A stretch of DNA of 64,000 nt from Pleurostoma richardsiae (Eukaryota > Ascomycota > Sordariomycetes > Calosphaeriales > Pleurostomataceae): contig JANBVO010000004.1 in assembly GCA_030052745.1 (NCBI GenBank), forward strand, positions 1,178,001 to 1,242,000, written 5' to 3'. Below the pieces are notes generated by a model. That model had not been told where the DNA came from, searched no databases, and saw only the letters and a list, made by a program, of their open reading frames with translations. This document shows, piece after piece, positions 22,808 through 34,095 of this stretch. A program made the translations under genes and the position numbers. Position 1 is the first letter of the stretch; the number at the start of each line of letters is the position of its first letter.

Positions 22808-25800
22808 CTAAGCCACCACCTGATAGACGCTCAACCGGTTTCCGGCGCCGCAGAGCTCAGTCCTGTTTCCACCACAGGCCATGTTACAGTCTGTTTCTGG
22901 CGCGGCGACGCTCCCCGGCTGTAAGGTGTCGCCACAATCTGTTGACAATTTGTCAGCGCTGGCAAAGTCTCCATAGACGTTGTTTCACAGTACGACACAA
23001 CAGGGAAGCATGGGCAGGGAAGAAGTAAGCACAAGAGAGGAGGGGTGGACGAAGTGGACACTTACAGCACTCGCCGCCGTACTCGATACCGGCCATTGAG
23101 TAGGTGTTGGTCACGAAGCAGAATTTCTCGCACACCTCTACCGTCATGATGGCGGAGTCGACATAAGAAGCGGACGCGAGAGCACGTGCGTCCGTGGCTT
23201 CGGTGTAGCAGCCGACGTACGTGGCCTCCGGGCCCTGACCGGGTGACACCGCTGAAGGGAGGTCGTTTGCGTCCCCAAAGAGGCTGATCCGGCTCCCGGC
23301 GCCACACTGCTCACCGGAGTCGCCGGGACACGGCATAGAGCAGTCGTCGTCAACGGTCTGAAACGTACCCGAGCTGAGCGAGTTGCCACAGTAGCACTCG
23401 CCACCGTACTCGACGCCATAGAGGCCGTAGCCTGCGGGCACACAGAAGTCGTGGCACATCTCGTGCGTCATGGCCGCGTAGTCAACCGTCTCCAGTCCCG
23501 TCAGTGCCCGGACGTTGCTGGGCTCTATCCAGCAGCCCAGGTAAGGGAGCCCTGAAGGTGTAGATGTGCTGGTGCTAGTGCTGGCAGATGACGACGACGA
23601 GAGCGTGCCGATGGCTGTCACGGTGGTCGCAACAGCCGCGGACGAGGAGGAAGCAGAACTACCCATGAGCAGCGAAGAAGTGGTGGAAGGGGCTGCGGTA
23701 GGCGGGCTCGAGGCGAACGTGATCGTGGATAACGGACTAGTATCGTTCCATTCCTGCAGCGGAGCGACACAATAGGCGTCACCGAGCACCAGATTCGCAT
23801 CACAGGTCGTGTTGCCCAACGACGGATTGACGTCGGTGAAGAGACTGAACGGGATCGAGTTGGCGAGGCAGATCTGCACGCAGAGCATGCTGCCGTCGTA
23901 GACGTACCACGACGCGCATTTCGTGGTGGTGCCGGGGGCCACAGCAGCGCCACCTGGTGCGTCGGCCTCTGTGGTCCCGTAGCCGGAGCCGCCGTCCCAG
24001 TTGCCATCAGCGGAGACGTTGTGGGCGGGCTTCCCCGAGTACGTGCCGCCTGGGGTGCTCACACACAGGATCTTGCCCCAGCTCGGCGGGCCTGTCCCGT
24101 CGTCGGCCGCATGCAGGGTACTGCAGTTCCAGTCCAACATGGAGTTGTATTCGATGAGCGAGGCGAGGGACGTTCCCGTTGCATTGACAATACCCAGGCA
24201 GTCGTTGTTCGGCCCAACCTCCCACAAGGCGTCGCACTGCTGGGGTAGACAGAGACTGGTCGCTGCGGGAATAGACGAGCAGTCGAAGATGTTGGGGTTG
24301 ATGGAGAATAGCGTAGCGGACGACACCATGTTGGCCCGCGCGATCGAGTCGCAAGTGTCGCCGGCCTTCGTCACGTACGTGTTGCCGGACACGCACACGG
24401 GTGCTGGCTTGTTGACCGCCGGAGCGATGAGGCTTGTCGCGGGCTCGAAGCTGCCGATGGAAATACCACAGCTGGATGCGACGTACTGATAGCGCGAGGC
24501 AAAGCTCGAGTTGTCGTACGCTGATGAGTAGGCCGATTGCTGCATCAGTCTCAGCTTCTGGGTATAGCAGTACGAGCATAGATTGGCATGCGGCAGCTGG
24601 TCTATGCCCGCGACGACAGGGTAGCCGGCGATATCGTCGTTGCAGTTCTGACCTGTGGATGGGTCCGTAAAGCATGACTGGTTCCAGTTACTCCACAGGC
24701 GGTCAACGAGGCTTACAAACGACACGCCCGTCGTGAGATCCGGCGTAGCTGCGCAGGCCGCGGAGACGCTGCCCCGCAAGTAGGCGATGGACGAGTCACA
24801 GCCGGGGTCGCAGAGGAGAGTTGTGAGGGTCTCGTTCCCCGTGCTACCTATGTAGGCGTCTGCGGAAAGCAGGTTACGTGCACTGTCGTCACATTTGACG
24901 GTCTGATACAGAGCCGCCTCGCAGGCCACGCTCAGGCCGGAGCCGGCTAAAGACCCGTTCGCGAAGATGGGCCAACCTGCAAACCTATTCCCGACGACGG
25001 TGCTTGAACCCTCCAGCCACGCCAGGACGGAGGCGAGATAGCCGGTCTGGTTGTTTGCGCCGAAGGTGGCGGTCGAGTTCAGCGGGGTCACCATCTCGAC
25101 AACGGCTTTGGTGCAAAGGTCGTACATCCAGATGTCCGAGCTCTTCTGGATGTCGACGGCCCTTACCTGGCAGTTCTCGGTCGGCACACAGGTTTGCGAA
25201 TACGACTGGAACCAGGAGTACAGCCCACTGCTGTAGATGTAGACCGTTGACGAGTCGAGAATGCGCAGCGCCCACGATATAGCGCAGCCGACCGACGACG
25301 GAGAACAGTCCGCGAAGGTCGGGTCATTGGGGAACATGCCGGGCGTGAACGGCGCCGGAGCGCGTGGAGTGGGTTGGAAGTAAGGCGATTCGGTCTGAAT
25401 CATGCTGAGGAAGATATCCTTGGCCTGTGACAGCTGGTACTGGTAGAGCACCGCATGTTCCGACGCCGTACCCTAAAACCACGACGGGCCCTGGCTCTCT
25501 ATCAGCATTCCTCGTCCGGAGCATACGCTGATCTGGTTCTGTTCCGGGGTGTCGATGTCGTGATCTGCGGTCTGTAGCGAGAACACGGAGTTAGCTGGGC
25601 GCCGGCGGTGTGAGGCACTGGAGTGAGCGCCAGTCGTGAACCACGGGAAAGGTAGAAGGCCCGAAAGCCTCGCTAGGCTGCGAGAGAAAGACTTACCCAA
25701 GCCCACACATTCTCGAGATACCCGACGATCCAGATGTCATGTGCAGGAGCAAAGACGCCGCAATGCACTCGGGACTTGGTGTCGTCGCCGAAGACGGACA

Positions 25801-28572
25801 GTTGGCCGCCTGAAGGTCCGATCCGATGTTCCCACCCACGGGGAGAGGCGTGTTCCACATGGCGGCGGAACCCTGACTGGACTCGTGCACGTTCTATTCT
25901 AGGAGCACCGCACCCGCCGCCGGGCCCTTGACAGAGACGAGCATGTCCGAGATCTCAATGACGCCGACGCTGCCGGAGTGGCCCACTTGCAGCACGACGC
26001 GGGGGTTTGCCATATCTTGGAACTTGTCGCCGGTGCCTACGATCGCTGGCCATGCCTGGCCTACGATCCGCGAGCCGACGGGCACATTCAGGGTGTCGCT
26101 GACGGCGTACACCCCGTAGGGGAAGAAGACAATCTGGCTTGCGTTGGAGGCAGATGCCAGTATCTGATTCAAGATGGCCGCGTCATCCGAGACGCCATCA
26201 CCTCGGGCGCCCATGGCCTTGACATTCACAAACGCCGAGACGGACTGGTCGTCGTAGGTGGGGGCGCTTCTAGAGAAAAAACTGCCGGGCTGGGTGGAGC
26301 CTCGCGACGAAGAGGATGACGGCGCCAATAAGTTGGTGCTTCTGTGGGCAGCGGGTATATAGTTGCCGTTCTGGAAAGTAGCACTGCCCGACTCGCCCGT
26401 GATGATATTGCCGAATCCCCACGAGTCGATGGGGATCTCACCAGCGCTGCCGGCCAGCAGGACCTTGCCCGCACCTGTGTCCTGTATCGATGTGGTGACG
26501 CCGTCGAACTTGCAGTTCTGTATCAGAAACGAGCTCGAATTGCTGGCCGCAACGGTCGTTGAGACGCCGACCTCCAGATCAAAAAAGCCCGAGTCGAGCA
26601 ACACCAGAGAACCAAGACCCTGTCCGGTACTTCCTGGTCCACCCGCCTGACGACCGTAATGTTAGGCTCCGGAGAACATCGGTGTATATTTAGGGGGGCT
26701 GTAAACAAAGGTACCAACTCACGCCGTCCACGATGACAAGGCCGGTGCCGGTACCAGAACCGGGCCCAAGGACGTTAATGCCTTGCATCGTCCAAGCCCA
26801 ATCCCAGAACACCTGTACGGCCGTCAGACAGCCGTTGAAGATGAGATTGCGCGTCGTAAACTGCTGGTTCCCCATGTAGGCGCTGGCATGATCTTAGCCT
26901 CCGCGTCCGGGACCAACAAGTTCAAGGGCGAGGGGTTTGGTATTGAAAAGTGAGGTTGACTGCAGCATGGCTTACCCAAAGTTACCGCCCTGGAAGTACA
27001 GATCGGTCAGGAAACCACCGCTGCCGTTCTCCATGTAGACGCCCTTTCAAGCCCATATTCTGTCAGCACATGGGTCATCCACCATCGTTGCCCTCCAGCA
27101 GTCCTCCGTAGGGACGAAGAGCTAAGTCAGTCATACCTGTTGTGTGGTTCCGTCTTTCATGTAAAAATCAATTTTCTGTAGGTCAGTAGCCTGGGCCACC
27201 TGCCAGTGGATCCCACAGACATAGTTATCTGCAGGTGAAGTAGTAATGTCGATGACAAAGTTTCTTACGGACCTCATGAAGTTGTTCTGCGGGATATACC
27301 TAAGAGTGCACCGTGTCAGTCGGTAGCAGGTTGCCTTGTAGGGGTTGTATGGGATAAGCTTGCCATTCACTGCCATTCGCGCCCGGAATGTACACATCTG
27401 TCAGAATGGCGGCATATCCAACGAAGCTGGGCGCGGCAAGGAGTGTGGGCCGATTGATGGGCTGTAAGAAGTAGTTAGCCGGTAGAGTAGCAAAACGCCT
27501 GTAATCTCAAGAAGTACAAGAAGGATAGATAGAGAAGTACTAGACGGGGTCCAATTATTATGCATACATACATTGCCCAGAAGCTGTGTATTATAATACT
27601 GTATCAGGGAATCCGTAAGAAGGTAGGTGCCACTAGGGAAATAGATGACAGCAGGATAGGCAGTGCTCGAGCCGCATGCTTGACCACACCTATTTCCATC
27701 CGTAATGGCCCTATTAATCGCAGCCGTGTCATCAGTGAGGCCGTCGCCTTTTGCACCGTAGTCCATGACATTGCGGAAAACCTAAGATAAAGAACACACG
27801 TCTTAGCTCAGAACGTCATCCGGACGGCATCCACGAGAACGATTACTGCTTTCTCCCATCCGTCAGAGATAGGGCATTTACATACGACGTAGTCTGAACC
27901 CGCGTAGGGGGCATAGCCGTTCATCTCCACGTTTTCCATCCAGAACGACGAAGCAGCACGAGAATGGAGGCCATTTCCGCCAGACCGGGTAGTCTGATTC
28001 CAGAATCTGGCTTTCAGCTCGGCCGCCTTAGCAACATAGGAGCCTCCGGCTCCGGCGATTGGCGAGGACTCGGCCACAATCCGTGCCGCTTCGGCCAGCT
28101 CGGGTGCTATCATATAATCCCGGGAAGTTGCGGCGCTGGAGTTGTTGCCTCCTTGGGGAACGTCACTCTGCCGAGTGGAACGCCGTCCGATGACAGGAAG
28201 ACTTGTATTTCTGCCATAGGCGTCATTGACCCTGCCGGTGGCCGGGGGAAACTTCCAGGTATTGAAACGGGGATTCTGCAACTTCAGCTTAGTCGCAGCG
28301 GCAATCGCAGGGAGGAACATGTTGACGAGTTCCTGCGCAGCCGTCAAGGATGAAGACACGCCCGTTTCATTGTCAGCACGGGGAGAAAGTCCGCGGACAG
28401 AATCGAGAGCCTTACCCTGACGCTGTCGGTGAAGAGAGCGGTAGCTATCATGATGAGTGGAGTGCCCCTGAACAAAAGAGAGACGGGAAAAGACAACAAA
28501 GATCAAGAGAGTGTGAATGGCAGTGGCGATAGGGCCGCGCCTGTTTGCTCTTGTGGTAGCGAACGTCACCAT
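22808..28572 (-). pseudogene. GH55 beta-1,3-glucanase fused to LysM and WSC domains, disrupted
   Basis: A secreted enzyme for beta-1,3-glucan joined to chitin- and glycan-binding modules. The signal peptide starts MVTFATTRANRRGPIAT. Exons before the damage are 28572-27886, 27781-27572, 27461-27364, 27299-27137, 27043-26976, 26882-26723 and 26646 onward; the 27363-27300 intron is GC-AG. The GH55 double beta-helix shows NVMDYGAKGDGLTDDTAAIN and NVKAMGARGDGVSDDAAILN. Then come SMIQTESPYFQPTPRAPAPF, LysM-type repeats (TYVTKAGDTCDSIARANMVS and two weaker copies), an Ala/Ser/Thr linker, and two WSC domains (YLGCWIEPSNVRAL; YVGCYTEATDARAL). The second WSC is completed by exon 22938-22808 after an intron at 23065-22939. 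Between about 25900 and 25470 there are an in-frame TAG where the family has Trp (25896-25894), a reading-frame change near 25710-25740, and a TAG where Tyr is expected (25475-25473). Both flanks read cleanly, so inactivation looks recent or partial. Confidence 0.85.
27300..27363 (-). other. GC-AG intron in the GH55 gene
   Basis: The donor is GCAAGC and the acceptor TTAG. Splicing joins NGSEW to YIPQNNFMRS in frame, matching the GH55 pattern. No GT donor nearby keeps frame. Confidence 0.7.
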
Positions 28573-29875
28573 GACTACAGTGAGTCGAACATGGAACAAG
28601 AGAACGAGAGATGAAGACAGAGAAGGGAGAGCGAGTGTTCTGCCACAGGACAGTTCATGAATATGAGAACCTTCTTCGAACATATGGCCCCGGTGGCTGA
28701 AGTACATAGAACCAGCCGACGGTGAGTATTTGTTTAAACGCATAATTCGCTGGCCGAGCCCGCCGGCGTGAGAACGAAGCTATTGACAATGTCGTTTCAT
28801 CCTGCATGAGGTCGAGCGGATCACGCGGCCATGCAACGTTGAGTTCGTGGCCTAGGTACTAGTGTAGCTCTCTCTGAAATTCTCTGGCATATTGCAGATA
28901 TTGGTTAGTCCAAAGCGAAATCTCTTCCATGGTGGAGTTGCCAGTTGGGCCTAGAGGACTATGTGCCCACGAGCTGTCTCTGTTGTCGGCGATGTTTACG
29001 GATAGGGGTCCTATAGGCCGGCCCGCCAAGTTGAAGAAGGTTATTACCTTTTATCGCACACTAGGTGCGACTCAATCTACTTAGTGGGCCTCTGGAGCTA
29101 CATTTTATCCCCAGCTATTTTGGCCTACGGGGGTATCTTTTCCCGGTTCCGGTCGTATACCGGCGACCATTAGTGCAACTTATGCAACACTTTTAGGGTT
29201 AATTTCTCTGTAGCTCCGCTGAATACCTAAAGTACCTTAGGCTAGCTTACAAGGTACTTATGTAATAAGCTTAGGTGATGTGACAGTGCTCCACCTACAG
29301 GGACGGACTTAGAGCCTCAACGGAACAAGCTTATCTTGACGTGCCTTAGCTCCTGCTCATCAAGGGTCCCGGCCCCCCTTACATACACCTGAACGAGACG
29401 AACTACCTACCCTACTTACCTATTGCCGCATAGCCGCAGCGGCACACAGGTATCATACGACGTCCAACCGGCATACGAGGACCGAAATGAAGTCCACGTT
29501 TTGCCCTTCGGGGTGGGTGTTCATGAGCAGGAAGAGGGCCCGGGGCGGCCTCGCAGTAACTCAACATTCGGCAGGAGGGATATCGCTGGCATCTCTATAA
29601 CCGACATCTCCCGGACGCTAGGAGCAGGCGCTTATATGATTATGCAGCACTTGTCCAGCGAATATTATCTCACCCCGTGTCCTAACAACAGCATGAGTTC
29701 TCGCCGTCGAGTCTCCTCATAGTCACTCTCTTCCAACTCATCTTATAGGGCCCTCTCGCTCAAGCTCTCCCAGATACACAATCCTTTTACCTTTCGTTTT
29801 GTCAATCCTTTCCACTGCTTCAGTGGCTACTTTATCCCAGTCCATCCATCTCTGAGTCTGCTCTTACGGCTCGCC
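28573..29875. promoter_or_regulatory. Shared divergent promoter of the GH55 and GH18 genes
   Basis: A 1.3-kb spacer separates the two divergent start codons. The middle, about 29200-29420, is AT-rich with repeated CCTTAGG/AGGTACTTA-like words. The last 150 bp before the chitinase are pyrimidine-rich like many fungal core promoters. The 99-codon frame at 29423-29722 has no motif. Confidence 0.5.
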
Positions 29876-32800
29876 ATGCAGTCTTTTGATTCATCCACGT
29901 CCATGGCGCTGGGATCGTATATGATCCCGCGGCTCTTGCTCTTTGTCACCTTCTGCGCCTTTGTCACGGCCCAAGAATGCAGCGCAACTGCTCCCTGTGA
30001 GATTGGCTGCTGCTCTTCGTACGGCTTTTGCGGTTGGGGAGACGCCTATTGCGGCACGGGGTGCCTGAATAGCTGTAATGCGCAGCCCGAGTGCTCCTCG
30101 TCCAAGCCCTGCGCTACTGGTTGCTGCTCTATATTTGGCAACTGCGGCCTGGGCCCCGACTACTGCGCTCCCAAGAACTGTGGTTCTCAATGCGAAGAGA
30201 AGGCCCAGTGCGACCCGGCGGACTGGGGTCTTGCCTTCGCCAACACCACGAAATGTCCGCTGAATGTGTGCTGCAGCAAGTATGGCTTTTGTGGAACGAC
30301 ATCCGAGTTCTGCGGCGATTCGGCTGTTCAGAGGCCATCTTGCAGTGCCCAAGGAGAGAGCATCAGCCGTGTGGTCGGGTATTATGAGTCTTGGGCGATC
30401 GCGCGACTATGCAAAGCTATGATCCCCGAGACTATTCCGCAGGGCGTATACACGCATATCAACTTTGCATTCGCCTCCATCGATCCAAATACCTGGAATG
30501 TCGTCCCGTCAGGCCCGCTCGATGCGCAGCAATATTCCCTGACCAGAGCGCTCAAGACCCGTGATATCGGTCTTGAACGTGGATCGCTATTGGCGGTTGG
30601 TCTTTCAATGACGCAGACCAGCCGACCAAGACAACCTTTTCCGATATTGCCGCCGACGAGACGAAACAGAATGCATTCTTCGCCTCCTTGGTTCTGTTCA
30701 TGCAAACCTGGGGTTCACTGGCGTCGACATCGACTGGGAGTATCCGGAGGCGCCTGACCGTAATGGACGTGGCGAGGACTTTGCGAATTTCCCCAAATTC
30801 CTTGCGCGGCTGCGTGCGACGTTGAACAACTACCACTACGGGCTTTCCATCACGCTGCCTGCAAGCTTCTGGTATTTGCAACATTTCGACATTCAGGCCC
30901 TCGAAGAGTCCGTCGACTGGTTTAACGTCATGTCATATGATCTCCACGGTGACTGGGACATCGGCAACCAGTGGACGGGCGCATATCTGAACGCACACAC
31001 CAACCTGACTGAGATTACGGACGCCCTCGACCTTTTGTGGCGCAACTATATTGACCCGTCCAAAGTCAACCTGGGCTGGCGTTCTACGGTCGTAGCACAA
31101 CCTTGGCCAGCGCGTCCTGTTCAACGCCTGGCTGCCGCTATCTGTCGGGAGGCGAGCCGGGACCTTGCAGTAGTACAACTGGCGTCCTTCTCAACAGCTA
31201 TCGCGGAGAACGAACTAAGCCCAAGTTTGCACCCCGATGCCGCTGTCAAGACAATTGTCTGGGGGGACGACCAGTGGGTTTCGTATGACGACGAGGACAC
31301 CTTCAAAGTCAAGGCAGACTTTGCGAAGTCTCAATGTCTCGGAGGTGTCATGGTGTGGGCCATCAGCCATGATGATGGTGTCGGTACTTTCTCCAAGGGG
31401 CTTGCCAGCGCTCTGGGTCGACCCATCGGTCTCGACTTGCGACTAACACCACTTGGGTCACATCCAGCCTGTACAGCGAGGCGGCATATTGTCAATGGAC
31501 GAACTGTGGCACGAGCTGTCCTAGCGGTTTCACTCAGATACGGCGGGGCGACGACCCAGAACAGGCCTCCCTCGTCGATGGCACTGGCTGCTTCGGTGGT
31601 GAGGTGCACACCTTCTGCTGCCTACCAAGTCCGCGGTCCCTAGCTGCAGCCTTCGTGGCTATCAGAGCAGCGGTGCCTGCACCCCCGGCTGCCAGTCCGG
31701 GGAAGCCGAGGTGGGCCAGATTGGCACCGGCTGTAGCTCCAGTTACCAGTCGGCATGCTGCAGCGTGGAATCCTCCACGCAGCCCTACGCTGAGTGCGCC
31801 TGGTTCGGGCGCCGGACTGCTCCGGTGACGGCGGCACGGCGTCTTGTCCGGCCGAATACCCGCAGTTTGTTGTATCATCGACCTCGGGCCAGGGCGGCGC
31901 CGGAATGTGCTGGGAAGGCGCTATGAGCTACTGCTGCAGAGGGGGCGCGGTCCCTGATGCCTTCACGAACTGCCAGTGGTCCACCAAGCAGACGCACTCC
32001 GTAACCGATAGCCTTGTCTGTGAAGACAGCTGTCCCACCGGAAATTTGCTAGTCGCGCGCCAGAGCGGCGGCTGCGCGCTCGGAAACGAGGCCTACTGCT
32101 GCAAGGGACCCGCGGTCACGGCGATCAACAGCCGCACGGGCCTCACGGCGGAGGGCGAGCTACCCAAGGTTGTCAGTCAGGACGAGTACATGCTTGCGTT
32201 CTACCTGGACACCTTCTACGCGGATCCGACGTACCCCGCAGGCTTTGAAGCCCAGTATGACGAATCGCCTGGCGACGGTGTCATGCGCCGGGCCTCGAAA
32301 GACCAGACGTCGAACCTGGCTTATCTGGTACCCCTTCTGGCTTTATACTTCTCATCGTCCCGCCCGCAGGAATATGCTGCCGACGGGTGGAACCACTACC
32401 AAGTCAATACCGGGCTTGGGTTCAACCAGATTAGAGAGTTTATGTACCCCTTCGGCTACAATGGCTCGCCTGCATACGACCCGGAGTATCTCGTGAGCGA
32501 AGCCCTGTGCGCCGACAGCACGGGTGACGATGCGGTCGAGCAGATCTCCGCGGCACAGGCCTCTCTGTGCTCTTGGCCTGGTGTGGACGGCTACATGCCC
32601 GATTTGCCCGGATTCACCTCGGCCTTGTCGGCAGACGCGGCCGCTGGACTACTCCATCTCGACATGCCGAGTGCCGTGCAGGCGCGTTCCGAGCCCGGAG
32701 AGCTGGCCAGTTTATGGAAGAGATACCTCTATATGCTGAGCACCAATCCGCGCACGGACAATGGTAGATACCCCACCGTCTTCGCCATCCTCGAAGGCAT

Positions 32801-33566
32801 TCGCGCTGGAGACTTGTCTGTACACTATATGCGGTGGATCAATTATTCTCCGAACGTCGAGCTCATCTTGGAGGTGGTGTACTGGATCGGTCCCCCTCCC
32901 AATGTTGCCCCCTCGGGTGAGCTCCTGGCCAGGTACAGCGACTCGACCCATACGACGCCGCCGGGTGATCGCTGGGTCGTCTTCCATCTGCACATCCCAA
33001 TCGACAGCTACACGCTGAACCCAACCGTGGCCGTTGATGCCAATGGCCTGCGCTCGCGAAGCTGGTTTCCTGGCGTGAGGACGCTGGCCGTTTACCATGG
33101 TCAGACGGTCAACTATAGCCCGCCGGCCGCGGCGCGGAATTACCGCGGACGGGCGGCGTGGCGCGTTCAGTATATGAACAACCCCAGTGTGACCAACCAG
33201 CCAGACCAGGGCATGACGAACTACAACAGCCGTACCACGGCCCTGAACTGTCCGGTGCCGAACAGCGCAAACACGGTCAACCGTTGGTACATTGGTCTAG
33301 ATGCGACGGCAAGGATCCAACAGGTAAATGACCAATCCAGAAGGCTTGCGAACTCAACGCTATTCGCGAGGCGACTCAACCAGTGGGGAAGACAGCTTGC
33401 GTCCGCTGGAGCCTTCGATCCGACAACTCTGGCTCGACTCTGGCCCAACATCGCAGGTGGTACCAACAGCGGGGATCCAGGGCCGTATAATCCCAACTTC
33501 AATGCCGGCGCCTTCGACTCGAACTTCATGCCAGACCCCAACATGGCCCCATATGGCCCGCCGTAA
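29876..33566 (+). pseudogene. Subgroup-C, killer-toxin-like GH18 chitinase, broken copy
   Basis: Family: the large secreted subgroup-C chitinases of filamentous fungi, related to the chitinase subunit of yeast killer toxins. Parts in order are a signal peptide (MIPRLLLFVTFCAFVTA), about three cysteine-rich CBM18 chitin-binding modules, a GH18 barrel in which the catalytic DxxDxDxE signature can be seen, a cysteine-rich linker, and a long C-terminal region of about 500 residues typical of this subgroup, ending at 33566. The reading frame is broken at several points, at least three, mainly in and after the GH18 barrel, while the CBM18 part and the C-terminal region stay open. Sequence conservation is still good, so the copy looks young. 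It sits head to head with the GH55-LysM-WSC gene. Some breaks could be introns that I could not place. Confidence 0.75.
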
Positions 33567-34095
33567 AACATCCAGCCACGCTGTACCTACATGGAAGATG
33601 TCCGACGTTTAGAATGTCCATGGCACTGTCTATAGAAGGATCACAACAGGGCGCCCGACTGGTAGTGGCAGCTTTCTGGTAGTGGTTTTGTCTTGCGTGG
33701 TATGTTCTGTCCAGTGTAAATACCTACGGTAGATGTCGCCGGTTGGCCCCGAGATACCGGTAAAGAAACCGGATGAGAGCATAGCTGTTCTATATCCTGG
33801 CTAATCTTATATACATCATAATTTCTCCCTACTATAAGGTAGCTAGGTGCTCCTCCGTGAGGCAGGTAGAAGTAAGGTACTTAGGTACTTCGTGGTGTGT
33901 TTATGCAGTAAACCATATAGAGATGTACTGTATATACGAAGGTACTAAGGCTCGGGCAAAGAGAGGATCCACGTCTGTTAATGTTTATAAAGGACTAGCG
34001 TCACAGTTCCAACGACAGGTACCTTATAAATATGGCTGGCCCGTCTCCGGCCGGTGTCCTCCAGCAGGGGGTTTTTGCACTCCAAGCATCACATT
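33567..34095. other. Intergenic, promoter of the ankyrin gene
   Basis: 3' side of the chitinase relic, then an AT-rich promoter with a TATA-like box. No coding signal is seen. Confidence 0.5.
34025..34032 (+). promoter_or_regulatory. TATA-like box (TATAAATA)
   Basis: TATAAATA lies 71 bp before the ATG at 34096 and only 29 bp before the ATG at 34054. The spacing favours 34096 (MALSAPQYAEF) as the true start. Confidence 0.4.

Noticed and set aside
25451-25453. A separate LysM-WSC gene starting near 25451
   Set aside because: The sequence from there (YQYQLSQAKDIF) continues the GH55 fold and lacks a signal peptide, so I treat it as the same gene. Transcript data could revive this option.
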